NCBI GenBank assembly: GCA_025363295.1
Contig: JANYEC010000088.1
Location: 1-35,757 of the forward strand
DNA: 35,757 nt
Source: Akkermansiaceae bacterium
Lineage (GTDB): Bacteria; Verrucomicrobiota; Verrucomicrobiia; Verrucomicrobiales; Akkermansiaceae
Direction of reading: 5' to 3'
This document shows, piece by piece, positions 1 to 10,265 of this stretch (position 1 is the first letter of the stretch; each line of letters opens with the position of its first letter). The translations under genes and the position numbers were made by a program. The notes under the pieces were generated by a model. That model saw nothing but the letters and a program-made list of their open reading frames with translations, was not told the origin of the DNA and searched no databases.

Positions 1-138
1 GTCCTTGGTGCGGTTCCCTAGCAGCGCGGAATTAGCCAACCCGTTGTTACTCAGAATGAATGAGCGTCCGTCACAGCCCGCACAGAGCTACGAGTAAACC
101 GAGGGGGAACATTTTTCATCAGGAGTTTTCCACACCGA
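1..138. other. window edge, no gene recognised
   Basis: No supported gene in this edge stretch. A minus-strand ATG around 116-118 opens only a 22-codon frame, and a second ATG just inside it opens a 12-residue hydrophobic peptide. Neither resembles a known protein. It may be the 3' flank of the small gene at 139-330 or the leader of a gene beyond the window edge. Confidence 0.3.
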
Positions 139-330
139 TCAGAGCTTCGCTTGAGGGACAGTCGCGAGCTTTCCGCTGAGGAGACGCAGAGTGATGTTGT
201 CGCCCTCGGACTTGACGAATTCTGCGTCAATTTTCACACCTTCCGAGTTTGTCCAACTACGAAATTCCGCATACACGGGTGTTAGCAAGGCCGTCGCGAT
301 ACAGAGACAACGAACTATCTGGAGTTTCAT
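139..330 (-). CDS. small secreted protein with SHD1-like domain
   Basis: A 63-residue protein. Residues 1-21 form a Sec signal peptide (MKLQ, a hydrophobic core, then a VYA-E type cleavage site). The mature part, FRSWTNSEGVKIDAEFV followed by DNITLRL and ATVPQAKL, matches the pattern of the SLA1 homology domain 1-like (SHD1) module common in secreted Verrucomicrobiota and Planctomycetota proteins: an R-x-W opening, a G-K-T/I-x-A-x-F/L strand, a T-L-R/L strand and a closing V-P-x-x-K-L. That family normally continues with S-E-x-D and more sequence; here the stop follows KL directly, so this is a minimal or slightly truncated copy. Function is unknown. It lies beyond the ppdK terminator, so it needs its own promoter; TTGCTG (363-368) and TATCAC (340-345) in minus orientation, 17 bp apart, are a weak candidate. 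Confidence 0.6.
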   Translation of the reverse strand: MKLQIVRCLCIATALLTPVYAEFRSWTNSEGVKIDAEFVKSEGDNITLRLLSGKLATVPQAKL

Positions 331-405
331 AATTAACGAGTGATAGATCGTCCCGGCTATGGCAGCAAGCCTGTAATCCCTAACTTGCCCAAGGTAAATA
401 CACGC

Positions 406-440
406 AAAAACCGCCCCTCCTGCTTGAGCGGGAGGGGCGG
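406..440 (-). terminator. Rho-independent terminator of ppdK
   Basis: A perfect 10-bp GC-rich stem (411-420 with 431-440; CCGCCCCTCC and its complement) encloses a 10-nt loop that can add a short inner GC pair. On the minus strand it is followed at once by TTTTT (406-410). It sits about 45 nt after the ppdK stop, as expected for an intrinsic terminator, and insulates the small gene at 139-330. Confidence 0.85.
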
Positions 441-485
441 CTTGGAGTTTGAACGGAGGTCGCGGTTAGAAACTGCGGTTCCTAC

Positions 486-3317
<2,832 letters not shown>

Positions 3318-3399
3318 CGTAGTGGATTATTCGAGTTAGGGCGTCGAGTGCCGGATTCTCCGGAGAAATAAATCCTCTCCGCCCGGCGCAAGGCGCGGC

Positions 3400-3429
3400 A
3401 GGCTAAGCAGCCACCCTCGTGTGTGTCAA
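3400..3429 (-). promoter_or_regulatory. candidate ppdK promoter
   Basis: On the minus strand a perfect -35 hexamer TTGACA (plus coordinates 3424-3429) is followed after 18 bp by TAGCCT (3400-3405), a weak -10. Transcription from here would give a leader of about 75 nt before the ppdK ATG. That leader contains the 12-nt palindrome TTCTCCGGAGAA at 3356-3367, a possible operator. The -35 match is good and the -10 poor, so this is a candidate only. Confidence 0.35.
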
Positions 3430-3513
3430 TGAACCAGTGCGACAAATATGCCCTCCCCGGTTCATCAAAAAACCACTCACAGCGCCTTTAATAACGCTCT
3501 AACTGCCGGGTGC

Positions 3514-5436
3514 TCACCGCAGCCCGCGAAGCAGCAATTCCGCGTTAGTCTTGGTGCTTTTGAGATTCTTGAGCAAGGTCTCGATCGCATCACCGATCGG
3601 CTGCTGAGCGAGCTGCTTGCGGATATCCACCACCTTCAAAAATTCATCAGGATGATATAAGCGGTCATCATTGCGGGTGCCAGATTGCGGGATGTGAATT
3701 GCCGGGAAAACCCTTCGCTCCGCGAGCTCCCGGTCAAGGCGGACCTCCATATTGCCGGTGCCTTTGAACTCCTCGAAAACGACATCATCGAGGCGGCTTT
3801 CCGTTTCCACCAGCGCGGTGGCGAGAATCGTGAGTGAGCCACCTTCCTCCACATTGCGGGCCGTGCCGAAAAACTTGCGGGACTTTTGCAACGCTACCGG
3901 ACTAACGCCACCCGAACCGATCGGCCCCCCTTGCATCGCCGAGTTATGCCCACGGGCAAGCCGGGTGAGACTATCTAGCAGCAGAATCACATCCTTGCCT
4001 TGCTCGACGAGGCGCTTGGCGCGCTCGATCACCAGATCCGCCACCTGGGAGTGACGGCGTGGGGATTCATCAAAAGTGGAGGCAAACACCTGTGAGCCGA
4101 CGGTTTCTTCGAAATCGGTGACCTCCTCAGGCCGCTCATCTAACAATAGAATAATCAAGACCGCATCTGGGTGATTCAAGCGAATCGAGCGTGCGATCTG
4201 TTTGAGTAAAATGGTTTTTCCGCCTCGTGGTGGAGCGACGATAATTCCGCGCTGGCCCTTGCCTAATGGAGCGATCAAATCGATCACCCGGACGCCCAGA
4301 AAATCATTCCCCTCGCCTTCCAAGTGAATCCGTTGGTCAGGAAAAAGTGGGGTCAATTTATCAAATTCCTTCGGCGGCTGATACTCTGCGGCCGGGATTC
4401 CTTCGACCTCTAGCAGCTCGTAACCGGAAAGATATTTATCCCGCTCACGCGACGCGCGGACGCGGACTTTCACTAACTGGCCGACCCGTAAACCATGATC
4501 CCGCATCAAGTTAGAACTCAGGTGAATATCATCCGGACCGGGGCGGAAGCTGCGATGCGGATCGCGCACCATGGCGAAGTTGTCTTTGCTGACTTCGAGA
4601 ATTCCTTCCCCAATCAATCCCGTGCCCTCGTGGCCGTAAAAACTGAGAAGCTCGTAGATTAACTGACTTTTCGAAATACCGCCTTGGATTCTCGCAGGCA
4701 CGGCCTCAGCCATGGATTGAAGTTCGGCAAGCGACTTGAGACGGAATTGATTGATGTCGATAGAAGCGGGGACAACAGGAGCGGCCATGGCAGCGGGTTC
4801 TGATGGAGATTCAGCGGCTTCGGATTCGTGGGGAAGATTCATTTGAAAAGCTTGGGCAAAACGGCGGACTTGAGAACGTAGCAAAGCAGGAGGGCCTTCA
4901 TTCCAAAAAACCACATCCGCTCGGGAGATTTTTTCTTGGACGGGAAGCTGCGCCGCGAGGATGGACTCGATCAATGAATCATCGAAACCACTGCGCGCCT
5001 TGAGCCGCTGGATTTGAGTGGAGCGGGAGGAAGCGACGACGAGCACTTGTGTTTGGCCGAAATCGAACCCCTTCTCAAAGAAGAGCGGAACATCTGCTAT
5101 GAATAACTCCGCCCCCCGTGTAGCAGCCCGTTCGCGGGAATCAAGACATTCCTGCCAAACCCGTGGATGAAGGATGGCTTCAAGGCGCATGCGGGCGGAT
5201 TCATCCGCAAAAACTTTACCACGTAAAAAATGCCGATCGATGTGGCCCTGAGTGTCGAGCGCCTGTTTACCGAAAGTTTCGGAAACAATTTCCCGGACTG
5301 CCATATCACCTTGCAGGATCTTGTGAACCGCCGCATCGCAATCGAAAATCACAATCCTAGGTAGCCACTCGTTTAGCAGTCGGCAAACCGTCGATTTCCC
5401 GGAAGCGATCCCGCCCGTCAGTGCCATTACTCGCAT
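3514..5436 (-). CDS. dephospho-CoA kinase / transcription termination factor Rho fusion
   Basis: One uninterrupted 640-codon frame encodes two normally separate proteins. Residues 1-195 are dephospho-CoA kinase (CoaE), the last step of CoA synthesis: P-loop GGIASGKST (8-16), FDCDAAVH (31-38), LHPRVW (89-94) and IADVPLFFEKG (113-123). Residues 196-225 are a Pro/Ala/Glu-rich linker. From 226 follows Rho, the RNA-dependent hexameric helicase: Rho_N helical domain (about 228-268), cold-shock RNA-binding domain (about 275-345), then the RecA-like ATPase with Walker A APPRGGKT (401-408), LLDERPEEVTDFE (431-443), Walker B VILLLDSLTRLA (483-494) and the Q/R-loop region GGVSPVALQKSR (509-520). Both halves look intact. 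Internal ATGs at residues 199 and 217 lack a ribosome-binding site, so separate Rho production is not indicated but not excluded. No intrinsic terminator is evident after it. Family assignments are firm; the functional consequence of fusion is unknown. Confidence 0.95.
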   Translation of the reverse strand: MRVMALTGGIASGKSTVCRLLNEWLPRIVIFDCDAAVHKILQGDMAVREIVSETFGKQALDTQGHIDRHFLRGKVFADESARMRLEAILHPRVWQECLDSRERAATRGAELFIADVPLFFEKGFDFGQTQVLVVASSRSTQIQRLKARSGFDDSLIESILAAQLPVQEKISRADVVFWNEGPPALLRSQVRRFAQAFQMNLPHESEAAESPSEPAAMAAPVVPASIDINQFRLKSLAELQSMAEAVPARIQGGISKSQLIYELLSFYGHEGTGLIGEGILEVSKDNFAMVRDPHRSFRPGPDDIHLSSNLMRDHGLRVGQLVKVRVRASRERDKYLSGYELLEVEGIPAAEYQPPKEFDKLTPLFPDQRIHLEGEGNDFLGVRVIDLIAPLGKGQRGIIVAPPRGGKTILLKQIARSIRLNHPDAVLIILLLDERPEEVTDFEETVGSQVFASTFDESPRRHSQVADLVIERAKRLVEQGKDVILLLDSLTRLARGHNSAMQGGPIGSGGVSPVALQKSRKFFGTARNVEEGGSLTILATALVETESRLDDVVFEEFKGTGNMEVRLDRELAERRVFPAIHIPQSGTRNDDRLYHPDEFLKVVDIRKQLAQQPIGDAIETLLKNLKSTKTNAELLLRGLR

Positions 5437-5507
5437 AGATCAGAGAGTCTGAGAATTGCTCGGTGGAATCAAGCAAAGAACCCGATGCCTCTCAGCGAAG
5501 GGCCACT

Positions 5508-6224
5508 TTACTGTCCGCCATGTTGATCAGTTGCACCGCTTTGATTGGCCCCAGCCGCACTCAGTTTTGCAAGGCGTTTCGCGGCTTGTAGGCGGAGCTC
5601 TTCCGGCGATAGCGCTTGTGCATCATCCTCAAGCATGAAGGCCAATTGGTGCTGCGCCTGCTTGCGAATTTCCTCGTCACTGTGATTCATCAGTCCGAGG
5701 TAACCATCGATCTGCTCCTTAGGCGTTTGATTGCGGTTGGTGAGTTCATCGAAGTAACGCTGGGCCATGGGCACCGGCAGTGTCGGATCCTGGCTCAGGG
5801 CAGAAAAGGCCGGAAAATTCAAATTTAGTCCATGCGCCATGGCTTCGTAGCGCTCCGGTTCAGCGAGCGCGTTGTTGTTAGCGATTTCAAACAACGCCAC
5901 CGCCGCTTGGGAATCCGGCATGGAATCATCGGATAGAATCCGCTGCACTAGGGGGAACTCAGGGTCTTGCACATTCCTTGCTGCACTCGTCCGGGCATGG
6001 GAAGAGCGGGTGACCGCTGGACCAGATTCCGCAGCATCCGGCTGTCCTGCAAGCCGGGGATTTCCGAGCGGCCCGCCTGAAGCTTGATGCCCAAGATCTC
6101 GCTGCGCCTCCTCACCTGAACTTGCCTTCGAGTTCCTTACAATTGCTGAGACAATCGCTATCAGTAGAAACCCAAGCAAAATCCAAAGACGCTTAGACGA
6201 ATGGAGCCACCGACGGTTTTTCAT
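5508..6224 (-). CDS. membrane-anchored protein of unknown function
   Basis: About 238 residues. A basic N terminus (MKNRRWLHSSKR) precedes one transmembrane helix (about residues 13-29, LWILLGFLLIAIVSAIV), a low-complexity Ser/Gly/Ala region, and an alpha-helical domain with PEERYEAMAHGL-like and EEIRKQAQHQLAFML segments that could be a small helical-repeat fold. I chose the ATG at 6224 because the 15-codon longer frame from 6269 would begin inside the terminator stem of the upstream gene. It ends 71 bp before the coaE-rho start in the same direction, so the two may be co-transcribed. I do not recognise a family. Confidence 0.65.
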   Translation of the reverse strand: MKNRRWLHSSKRLWILLGFLLIAIVSAIVRNSKASSGEEAQRDLGHQASGGPLGNPRLAGQPDAAESGPAVTRSSHARTSAARNVQDPEFPLVQRILSDDSMPDSQAAVALFEIANNNALAEPERYEAMAHGLNLNFPAFSALSQDPTLPVPMAQRYFDELTNRNQTPKEQIDGYLGLMNHSDEEIRKQAQHQLAFMLEDDAQALSPEELRLQAAKRLAKLSAAGANQSGATDQHGGQ

Positions 6225-6249
6225 GAAATTTCGAGTTAGGATAAGGAAT

Positions 6250-6293
6250 GAAAAGATCACTTGCCTCACAGCCGGAACGGCGGAGGCAAGTGA
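6250..6293 (-). terminator. intrinsic terminator of the giant secreted-protein gene
   Basis: Inverted repeat TCACTTGCCTC (6257-6267) and GAGGCAAGTGA (6283-6293), 11 bp perfect, with a second inner stem GCCG-GAA-CGGC (6271-6281). On the minus strand it is followed by TCTTTTC. It lies 38 nt after the stop codon at 6331 and overlaps the longest possible frame of the next gene, which argues for the shorter start of that gene. Confidence 0.85.
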
Positions 6294-6330
6294 CCCTGAT
6301 TTTCAGTTGACGACGTCAATCGCCTAACGA

Positions 6331-9300
6331 TCAACGGAAGTCCTGCTCGATTTTGTGGTTGAATCCAGCAATCGAAATAACCCCTTCGCGGCGCATCATG
6401 GTGGTATTTGCCGCCACGGTGATGACGACCGTGCCGCTGCCAACACCCGTCACGGTGGTACTCGATCCAGTGGTGGTGCTGCCGACGCTGCTGACGGTCG
6501 CCGTGATCCAAAACAATTCTGGCGGAATCGTGACGCTCCAAGTGTCTGTGGCAGTTGAGGTTCCAACAGACACCGTGTAAGTTGTCGTCGAGGCTGATAC
6601 GGATTTTTTCGAAGGCGATACTGTTGTGAACTCTGCGGCAGTGCCAGAGGTATTTGGCAGCGCTGCGAATTCACCGGCAGACAAGTTACTCGTGTAGAAT
6701 CCTTTGCAGGTGTTGGCTTTTTGAACGGTGACCGCATAGCCCTTTGCCACTGCATTCACGAGGTTCACTGTGGTATTTGTCACGGTCGGACTCACATACA
6801 AGAGACCCGTGCCCGCAGTGAAAGTAGAAGTCGCCTTGAAATTCGTGGTGCTTGGAATCTTCACCAGATTATTCGTCGCCCATGTGCCTACTTTCGCGAG
6901 CGAGCCGAAGTTTCCAGTGAGCCAACTGAAGACCACATTCTGATCGGTCGGTGAAAACACCGAGAGAGGCATCGTGCCTTTCGCTGCCGGGTAATAGCGC
7001 GAACCGACCAATGTCCGGGCTTGATCATAACCGACTGGGAACAGGTTGCCGTTAGGCGCTGACGCGCCACTATAGAGCCTCACCTCCCCGCTGATATCAC
7101 TGCCAGCCAGAGCCTTGATGGCGAGACTTCCAAGCATGACTTGGCGCGCTGTTGAAGAACTCCGGGTGTAGAATGCGATCAAATTACCATTGGTCTGATA
7201 TCCCGAGTAGGAACTCCGGCCGCCATCGGGAAGATAGACGTTAAAGGCAACCTTACCATTGCTACTCAAAGTTCCAGTCGCCACAGCACTGCCGTCCGGA
7301 CCCGTCGAATCCGCCGTAAGCGAGGCCTCGAAGGTCACCTTGTCAGGTGCGTTGTATGAATTGATCGTATGGCGCAATTCAAAATAGAGCGTGCCAGCCG
7401 TCCGCGTAACATAAGTCCCTTGGATTCGATAGGTATTATCCGTCTGTTTGATAACGGCCATCTGCACGGAGAGCAAGCCTGCAGAGTTGCTCGGATTTCC
7501 GCTGAAGGAACCGGTGCTTGAAAAAGTCCCACGGAAGGACGTATCCGCAGGGAGCCCTAACAAAGATGAAGTGAACGAAGCATTCGACGACAGCCGCAGG
7601 CTCTGCCTGAAGGAAACCCCATTGACTGGATCGAACACGATTCCCTCATAGTCGCCGTTCACAGAGCTGCTCGAATAAGGGATCGTGACTAAACCACCCG
7701 CGCCGAAAGAGGGCACGATTGGATTGGTGTGGGTCACCATCACTTCATCGTAATCACTTACGCCGTCTCCATCGGTATCGGCCAAGAGCGGGTTAGTGTG
7801 ATGCGTGTTTACCTCCGCCCCATCGGACAAAGCATCACCATCCGTATCAGCCAAGAGCGGATTAGTGTGATGCGTGTTTACCTCCGCCCCATCGGACAAA
7901 GTATCACCATCCGTATCAGCCAAGAGCGGGCTAGTGCCTGTATTTGTGGGCGAAACATAAATCCCGGTGTTGGTTTCCACGAGATCGCTAAGGCCATCGC
8001 CATCGGTGTCGACGAGCAAAGGATTTGTGTGGGTTGTATTCACTTCTTGCCCATCCGAGAGTCCATCTCCATCGGTATCGGCAAGCGTCGGATTGGTGCC
8101 TGTATCGGTCGCCGAAACAAAAGTCCCGGTGTTCGTTTCGACATTGTCAGCAAGCCCGTCACCATCCGTATCCGCCTTCGTGGGATCGGTAGGCAAACCC
8201 TCGAACAGATAGCCGCGGGTGGTGGTCACCACGGCAGCGCTCCAATTGAATCCGGTTCCAATATTCAAGAAGACCGCTTCGGCAGAGTTTACGCGGTTTC
8301 CGGGCACTAGACTAACCCAATTCGAATAAGCACCAATGACAGGCGAATCCACCCGAGTGGAATTCAAACGAATGGTCGCGGTGGCAATGGCTGGCGTGCC
8401 AATGGTGAGTGTGGCGGTGGCTGGCGTGCCAATCGTTGCCGTCGCAGTGGCCGCAGTTGTAAAGCCTCCACCGGTGAGAACCACGGCGGGTGCACTGGTA
8501 TAATTCGTCCCAAAACTCGTGATTGTGAAGGCTGTGACTTTACCTGCCGAGATCGTGGCGGTCGCAGCCGCACCCGAGCCGCCTCCGCCAGTAAAGCTGA
8601 CGACTGGGGCGGTCGTATAGCCTGTGCCCCCTGTGTTGCTCAACGTCACAGTATTGAGACCAATGCCGCCTGTAAGAGCAGCAGTCGGAACTGAGGTGTA
8701 ATCTTTACCCGCGTTGGTCAGAGTGTAGCCGATGACTTGCCCACCTGAGATCGTAGCAGTGGCAGTTGCACCTGTGCCGCCGCCACCCGTGATGGCCACC
8801 GTGGGTGCGGTCGTGTAAGAGCTGCCCAATGCGTTCGGGACAATCGAAGTCACTCCGATCCCGCCGCTGAGTGTCGCTGTGGGGGCGGAGGTGTAGCCTG
8901 AGCCCGGATTCACCACCGCGATGCCCGTGACTTGGCCGCTGCCGTTGATTGTTGCAGTTGCTGTTGCACCCGATCCACCGCCACCGGTCAAGGCCACGGT
9001 GGGAGTGACGGTGTAACCGCTGCCGGTAGTCGCTGTTACGGTGTTCACATTGGCGCTGGCCAGTTGAGTTAGCGCTGCGGATGCAGCGGCTCCGCCGCCA
9101 TTGCCTCCAGTAATGACTACGGTAGGCGCAGTCGTGTAGTAACTGCCGCCATCGACCGTCACGGTGATGGATTTTAAACGGTTGTCATCGGTTCGAGTGA
9201 CTACAGCAGTGGGAGAAACCCCGAGGGACGCTGTGGCTGTCGCCGCCGTGGTAAACGTTCCTCCGGTGAGAGTCACCGTAGGCAGCGAAGTGTATCCTGC

Positions 9301-10176
9301 GCCGCGCGAGGTGAGGGTGATGATGATGGAGCCGCCGCTGAGGGACGCTACTGCGGTAGCTTGTGTCGTGGCGCCGCCGCCGGAGAAAGAAACTGTGGGA
9401 GGAACGGAGTAACCCGCACCACCTGTCACGGTCACAGACGAAAGACCAGGAGCACCACCCGTGAATGAAATGGTGGGGTCGCTCGTGTAGCTGAAGCCCC
9501 CATTGGAAATGACCACAGAGGCAATCCGCTGTGCAAGGATTGCATCAACTGTATTGCTGAGCGTTAAAGTCCGAGAAGCCGTGTTTATCGCCGTAATTGT
9601 AGTACCCGATTTCACGCCGGAAGCGACGAAGGGCCGACCGACCGTAAATGCATTAATGTTTACCACATTGGTCACCACAGCACTACCGGGAGTGAGTGTG
9701 CCAAAACCTGAGGTGACAATTTCGGGTCCGGTGAGGAGGCTGTTGGAGGTGATCCACTGGAAACGACCATCCACTAAGCTATCATGGGCACCGATCCACA
9801 ATTCATTGGCGAGAGTGACGGCAGGATCGTAATTGTTTGGCAAAGGCACTGGAAGAGAGCCAGTCAAGAGACCTCGCTTTATCTGATAGAGTTTTTGCGG
9901 GCTATCAATCACCGCCACGCGACCACCTTTAGAGATGGCATCGGCGATTGCCTCTTGGAAAGTGAAGCTGCCGGTGACCACCTTGTAGGGATAGACTTCA
10001 GCCCGGTCGGTGAGCGTATCACCATCGGTGTCTGTATCAAATGGATCGGTGCCGAGAATGAGCTCTTCGCTATCAGAGAGGAGATCCCCATCGAAGTCCT
10101 GAGCGTGAAGCGTGGGTAAAAACAAAACGGCCGATACCGCAACGAGCGGCAGGCGTGTCAATAAACAGGTTTTCAT
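6331..10176 (-). CDS. giant secreted repeat protein with split C-type-lectin-like domain
   Basis: About 1281 residues, extracellular or surface protein. The ATG at 10176 gives a signal peptide (MKTCLLTRLPLVAVSAVLFL, cleavage near LHA-Q); the frame extends 13 codons upstream without gaining one. Order: thrombospondin-3-type Asp-rich repeats (DTDTDGDTLTDRAEV); first half of a C-type-lectin-like domain (EAIADAISKGGRVAVIDSP, ELWIGAHDSLVDGRFQWI, about 9990-9730); about 450 residues of inserted sequence with ten G-x-x-Y-T/S-x-x-P-T-V repeats; second lectin half (GAYSNWVSLVPGNRVNSAE then FNWS and TTRGYLFEG, about 8345-8195); six DTDGDGLSDG-type repeats; beta-rich domains; and a C-terminal BACON-like Ig domain (about 6560-6331, ending VAANTTMMRREGVISIAG then HKIEQDFR). 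Role is probably adhesion or glycan binding. It lies just downstream of the pilus/secretin cluster, separated by a hairpin, and has its own terminator. Confidence 0.85.
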   Translation of the reverse strand: MKTCLLTRLPLVAVSAVLFLPTLHAQDFDGDLLSDSEELILGTDPFDTDTDGDTLTDRAEVYPYKVVTGSFTFQEAIADAISKGGRVAVIDSPQKLYQIKRGLLTGSLPVPLPNNYDPAVTLANELWIGAHDSLVDGRFQWITSNSLLTGPEIVTSGFGTLTPGSAVVTNVVNINAFTVGRPFVASGVKSGTTITAINTASRTLTLSNTVDAILAQRIASVVISNGGFSYTSDPTISFTGGAPGLSSVTVTGGAGYSVPPTVSFSGGGATTQATAVASLSGGSIIITLTSRGAGYTSLPTVTLTGGTFTTAATATASLGVSPTAVVTRTDDNRLKSITVTVDGGSYYTTAPTVVITGGNGGGAAASAALTQLASANVNTVTATTGSGYTVTPTVALTGGGGSGATATATINGSGQVTGIAVVNPGSGYTSAPTATLSGGIGVTSIVPNALGSSYTTAPTVAITGGGGTGATATATISGGQVIGYTLTNAGKDYTSVPTAALTGGIGLNTVTLSNTGGTGYTTAPVVSFTGGGGSGAAATATISAGKVTAFTITSFGTNYTSAPAVVLTGGGFTTAATATATIGTPATATLTIGTPAIATATIRLNSTRVDSPVIGAYSNWVSLVPGNRVNSAEAVFLNIGTGFNWSAAVVTTTRGYLFEGLPTDPTKADTDGDGLADNVETNTGTFVSATDTGTNPTLADTDGDGLSDGQEVNTTHTNPLLVDTDGDGLSDLVETNTGIYVSPTNTGTSPLLADTDGDTLSDGAEVNTHHTNPLLADTDGDALSDGAEVNTHHTNPLLADTDGDGVSDYDEVMVTHTNPIVPSFGAGGLVTIPYSSSSVNGDYEGIVFDPVNGVSFRQSLRLSSNASFTSSLLGLPADTSFRGTFSSTGSFSGNPSNSAGLLSVQMAVIKQTDNTYRIQGTYVTRTAGTLYFELRHTINSYNAPDKVTFEASLTADSTGPDGSAVATGTLSSNGKVAFNVYLPDGGRSSYSGYQTNGNLIAFYTRSSSTARQVMLGSLAIKALAGSDISGEVRLYSGASAPNGNLFPVGYDQARTLVGSRYYPAAKGTMPLSVFSPTDQNVVFSWLTGNFGSLAKVGTWATNNLVKIPSTTNFKATSTFTAGTGLLYVSPTVTNTTVNLVNAVAKGYAVTVQKANTCKGFYTSNLSAGEFAALPNTSGTAAEFTTVSPSKKSVSASTTTYTVSVGTSTATDTWSVTIPPELFWITATVSSVGSTTTGSSTTVTGVGSGTVVITVAANTTMMRREGVISIAGFNHKIEQDFR
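7781..7918 (-). repeat. 69-bp tandem repeat inside the Asp-rich array
   Basis: Two head-to-tail 69-bp copies (7781-7849 and 7850-7918) differ at only two positions by eye. Each encodes a 23-residue unit of the form LADTDGDxLSDGAEVNTHH-TNPL. Neighbouring units in the array are clearly more diverged, so this looks like a recent in-frame duplication; multiples of 69 bp change the array length without breaking the frame. Confidence 0.85.
8360..9535 (-). repeat. ten degenerate beta-type protein repeats (GYTSAPTV-x-x-TGGGG)
   Basis: Protein-level tandem repeats with the core G-x-x-Y-T/S-x-x-P-T-V/A-x-F/L/I-T-G-G, often followed by GGGSGATATATI. I count ten copies (for example GYTTAPVVSFTGGGGSGAA, GYTVTPTVALTGGGGSGAT, GYTSAPTATLSGG), with units of about 25-50 residues. 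Similar repeats occur in bacterial surface proteins and in phage tail or fibre proteins. The block sits between the two halves of the lectin-like domain. A small duplication of GGCTGGCGTGCCAAT occurs near 8388-8435 at its C-terminal end. Confidence 0.75.
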
Positions 10177-10216
10177 GGTTTTAACTTTTAAAGATACAAA
10201 TAATTTGAACAACAAT

Positions 10217-10240
10217 CCAGCCCGCCGCGAGGCGGGCTGG
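10217..10240 (-). terminator. GC-rich hairpin between secretin gene and giant secreted-protein gene
   Basis: A perfect 10-bp stem (CCAGCCCGCC 10217-10226 with GGCGGGCTGG 10231-10240) closes a 4-nt loop. On the minus strand it is followed by ATTGTTGTTC, only moderately U-rich, so it could be a leaky terminator, an RNA-processing or 3'-protecting hairpin, or the operon end. It lies 25 nt after the secretin stop and about 40 nt before the next ATG. Confidence 0.55.
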
Positions 10241-10265
10241 TCATAAAGATAAGAGACTCAAGGAT

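Noticed and set aside
3440..3513. Possible terminator after coaE-rho (AGCG..CGCT followed later by T6)
   Set aside because: Only four paired bases and the T-run is eight bases away.
7715..8195. Spaced repeats resembling a CRISPR array
   Set aside because: They are in frame, encode Asp-rich protein repeats, have no unique spacers and no cas genes nearby.
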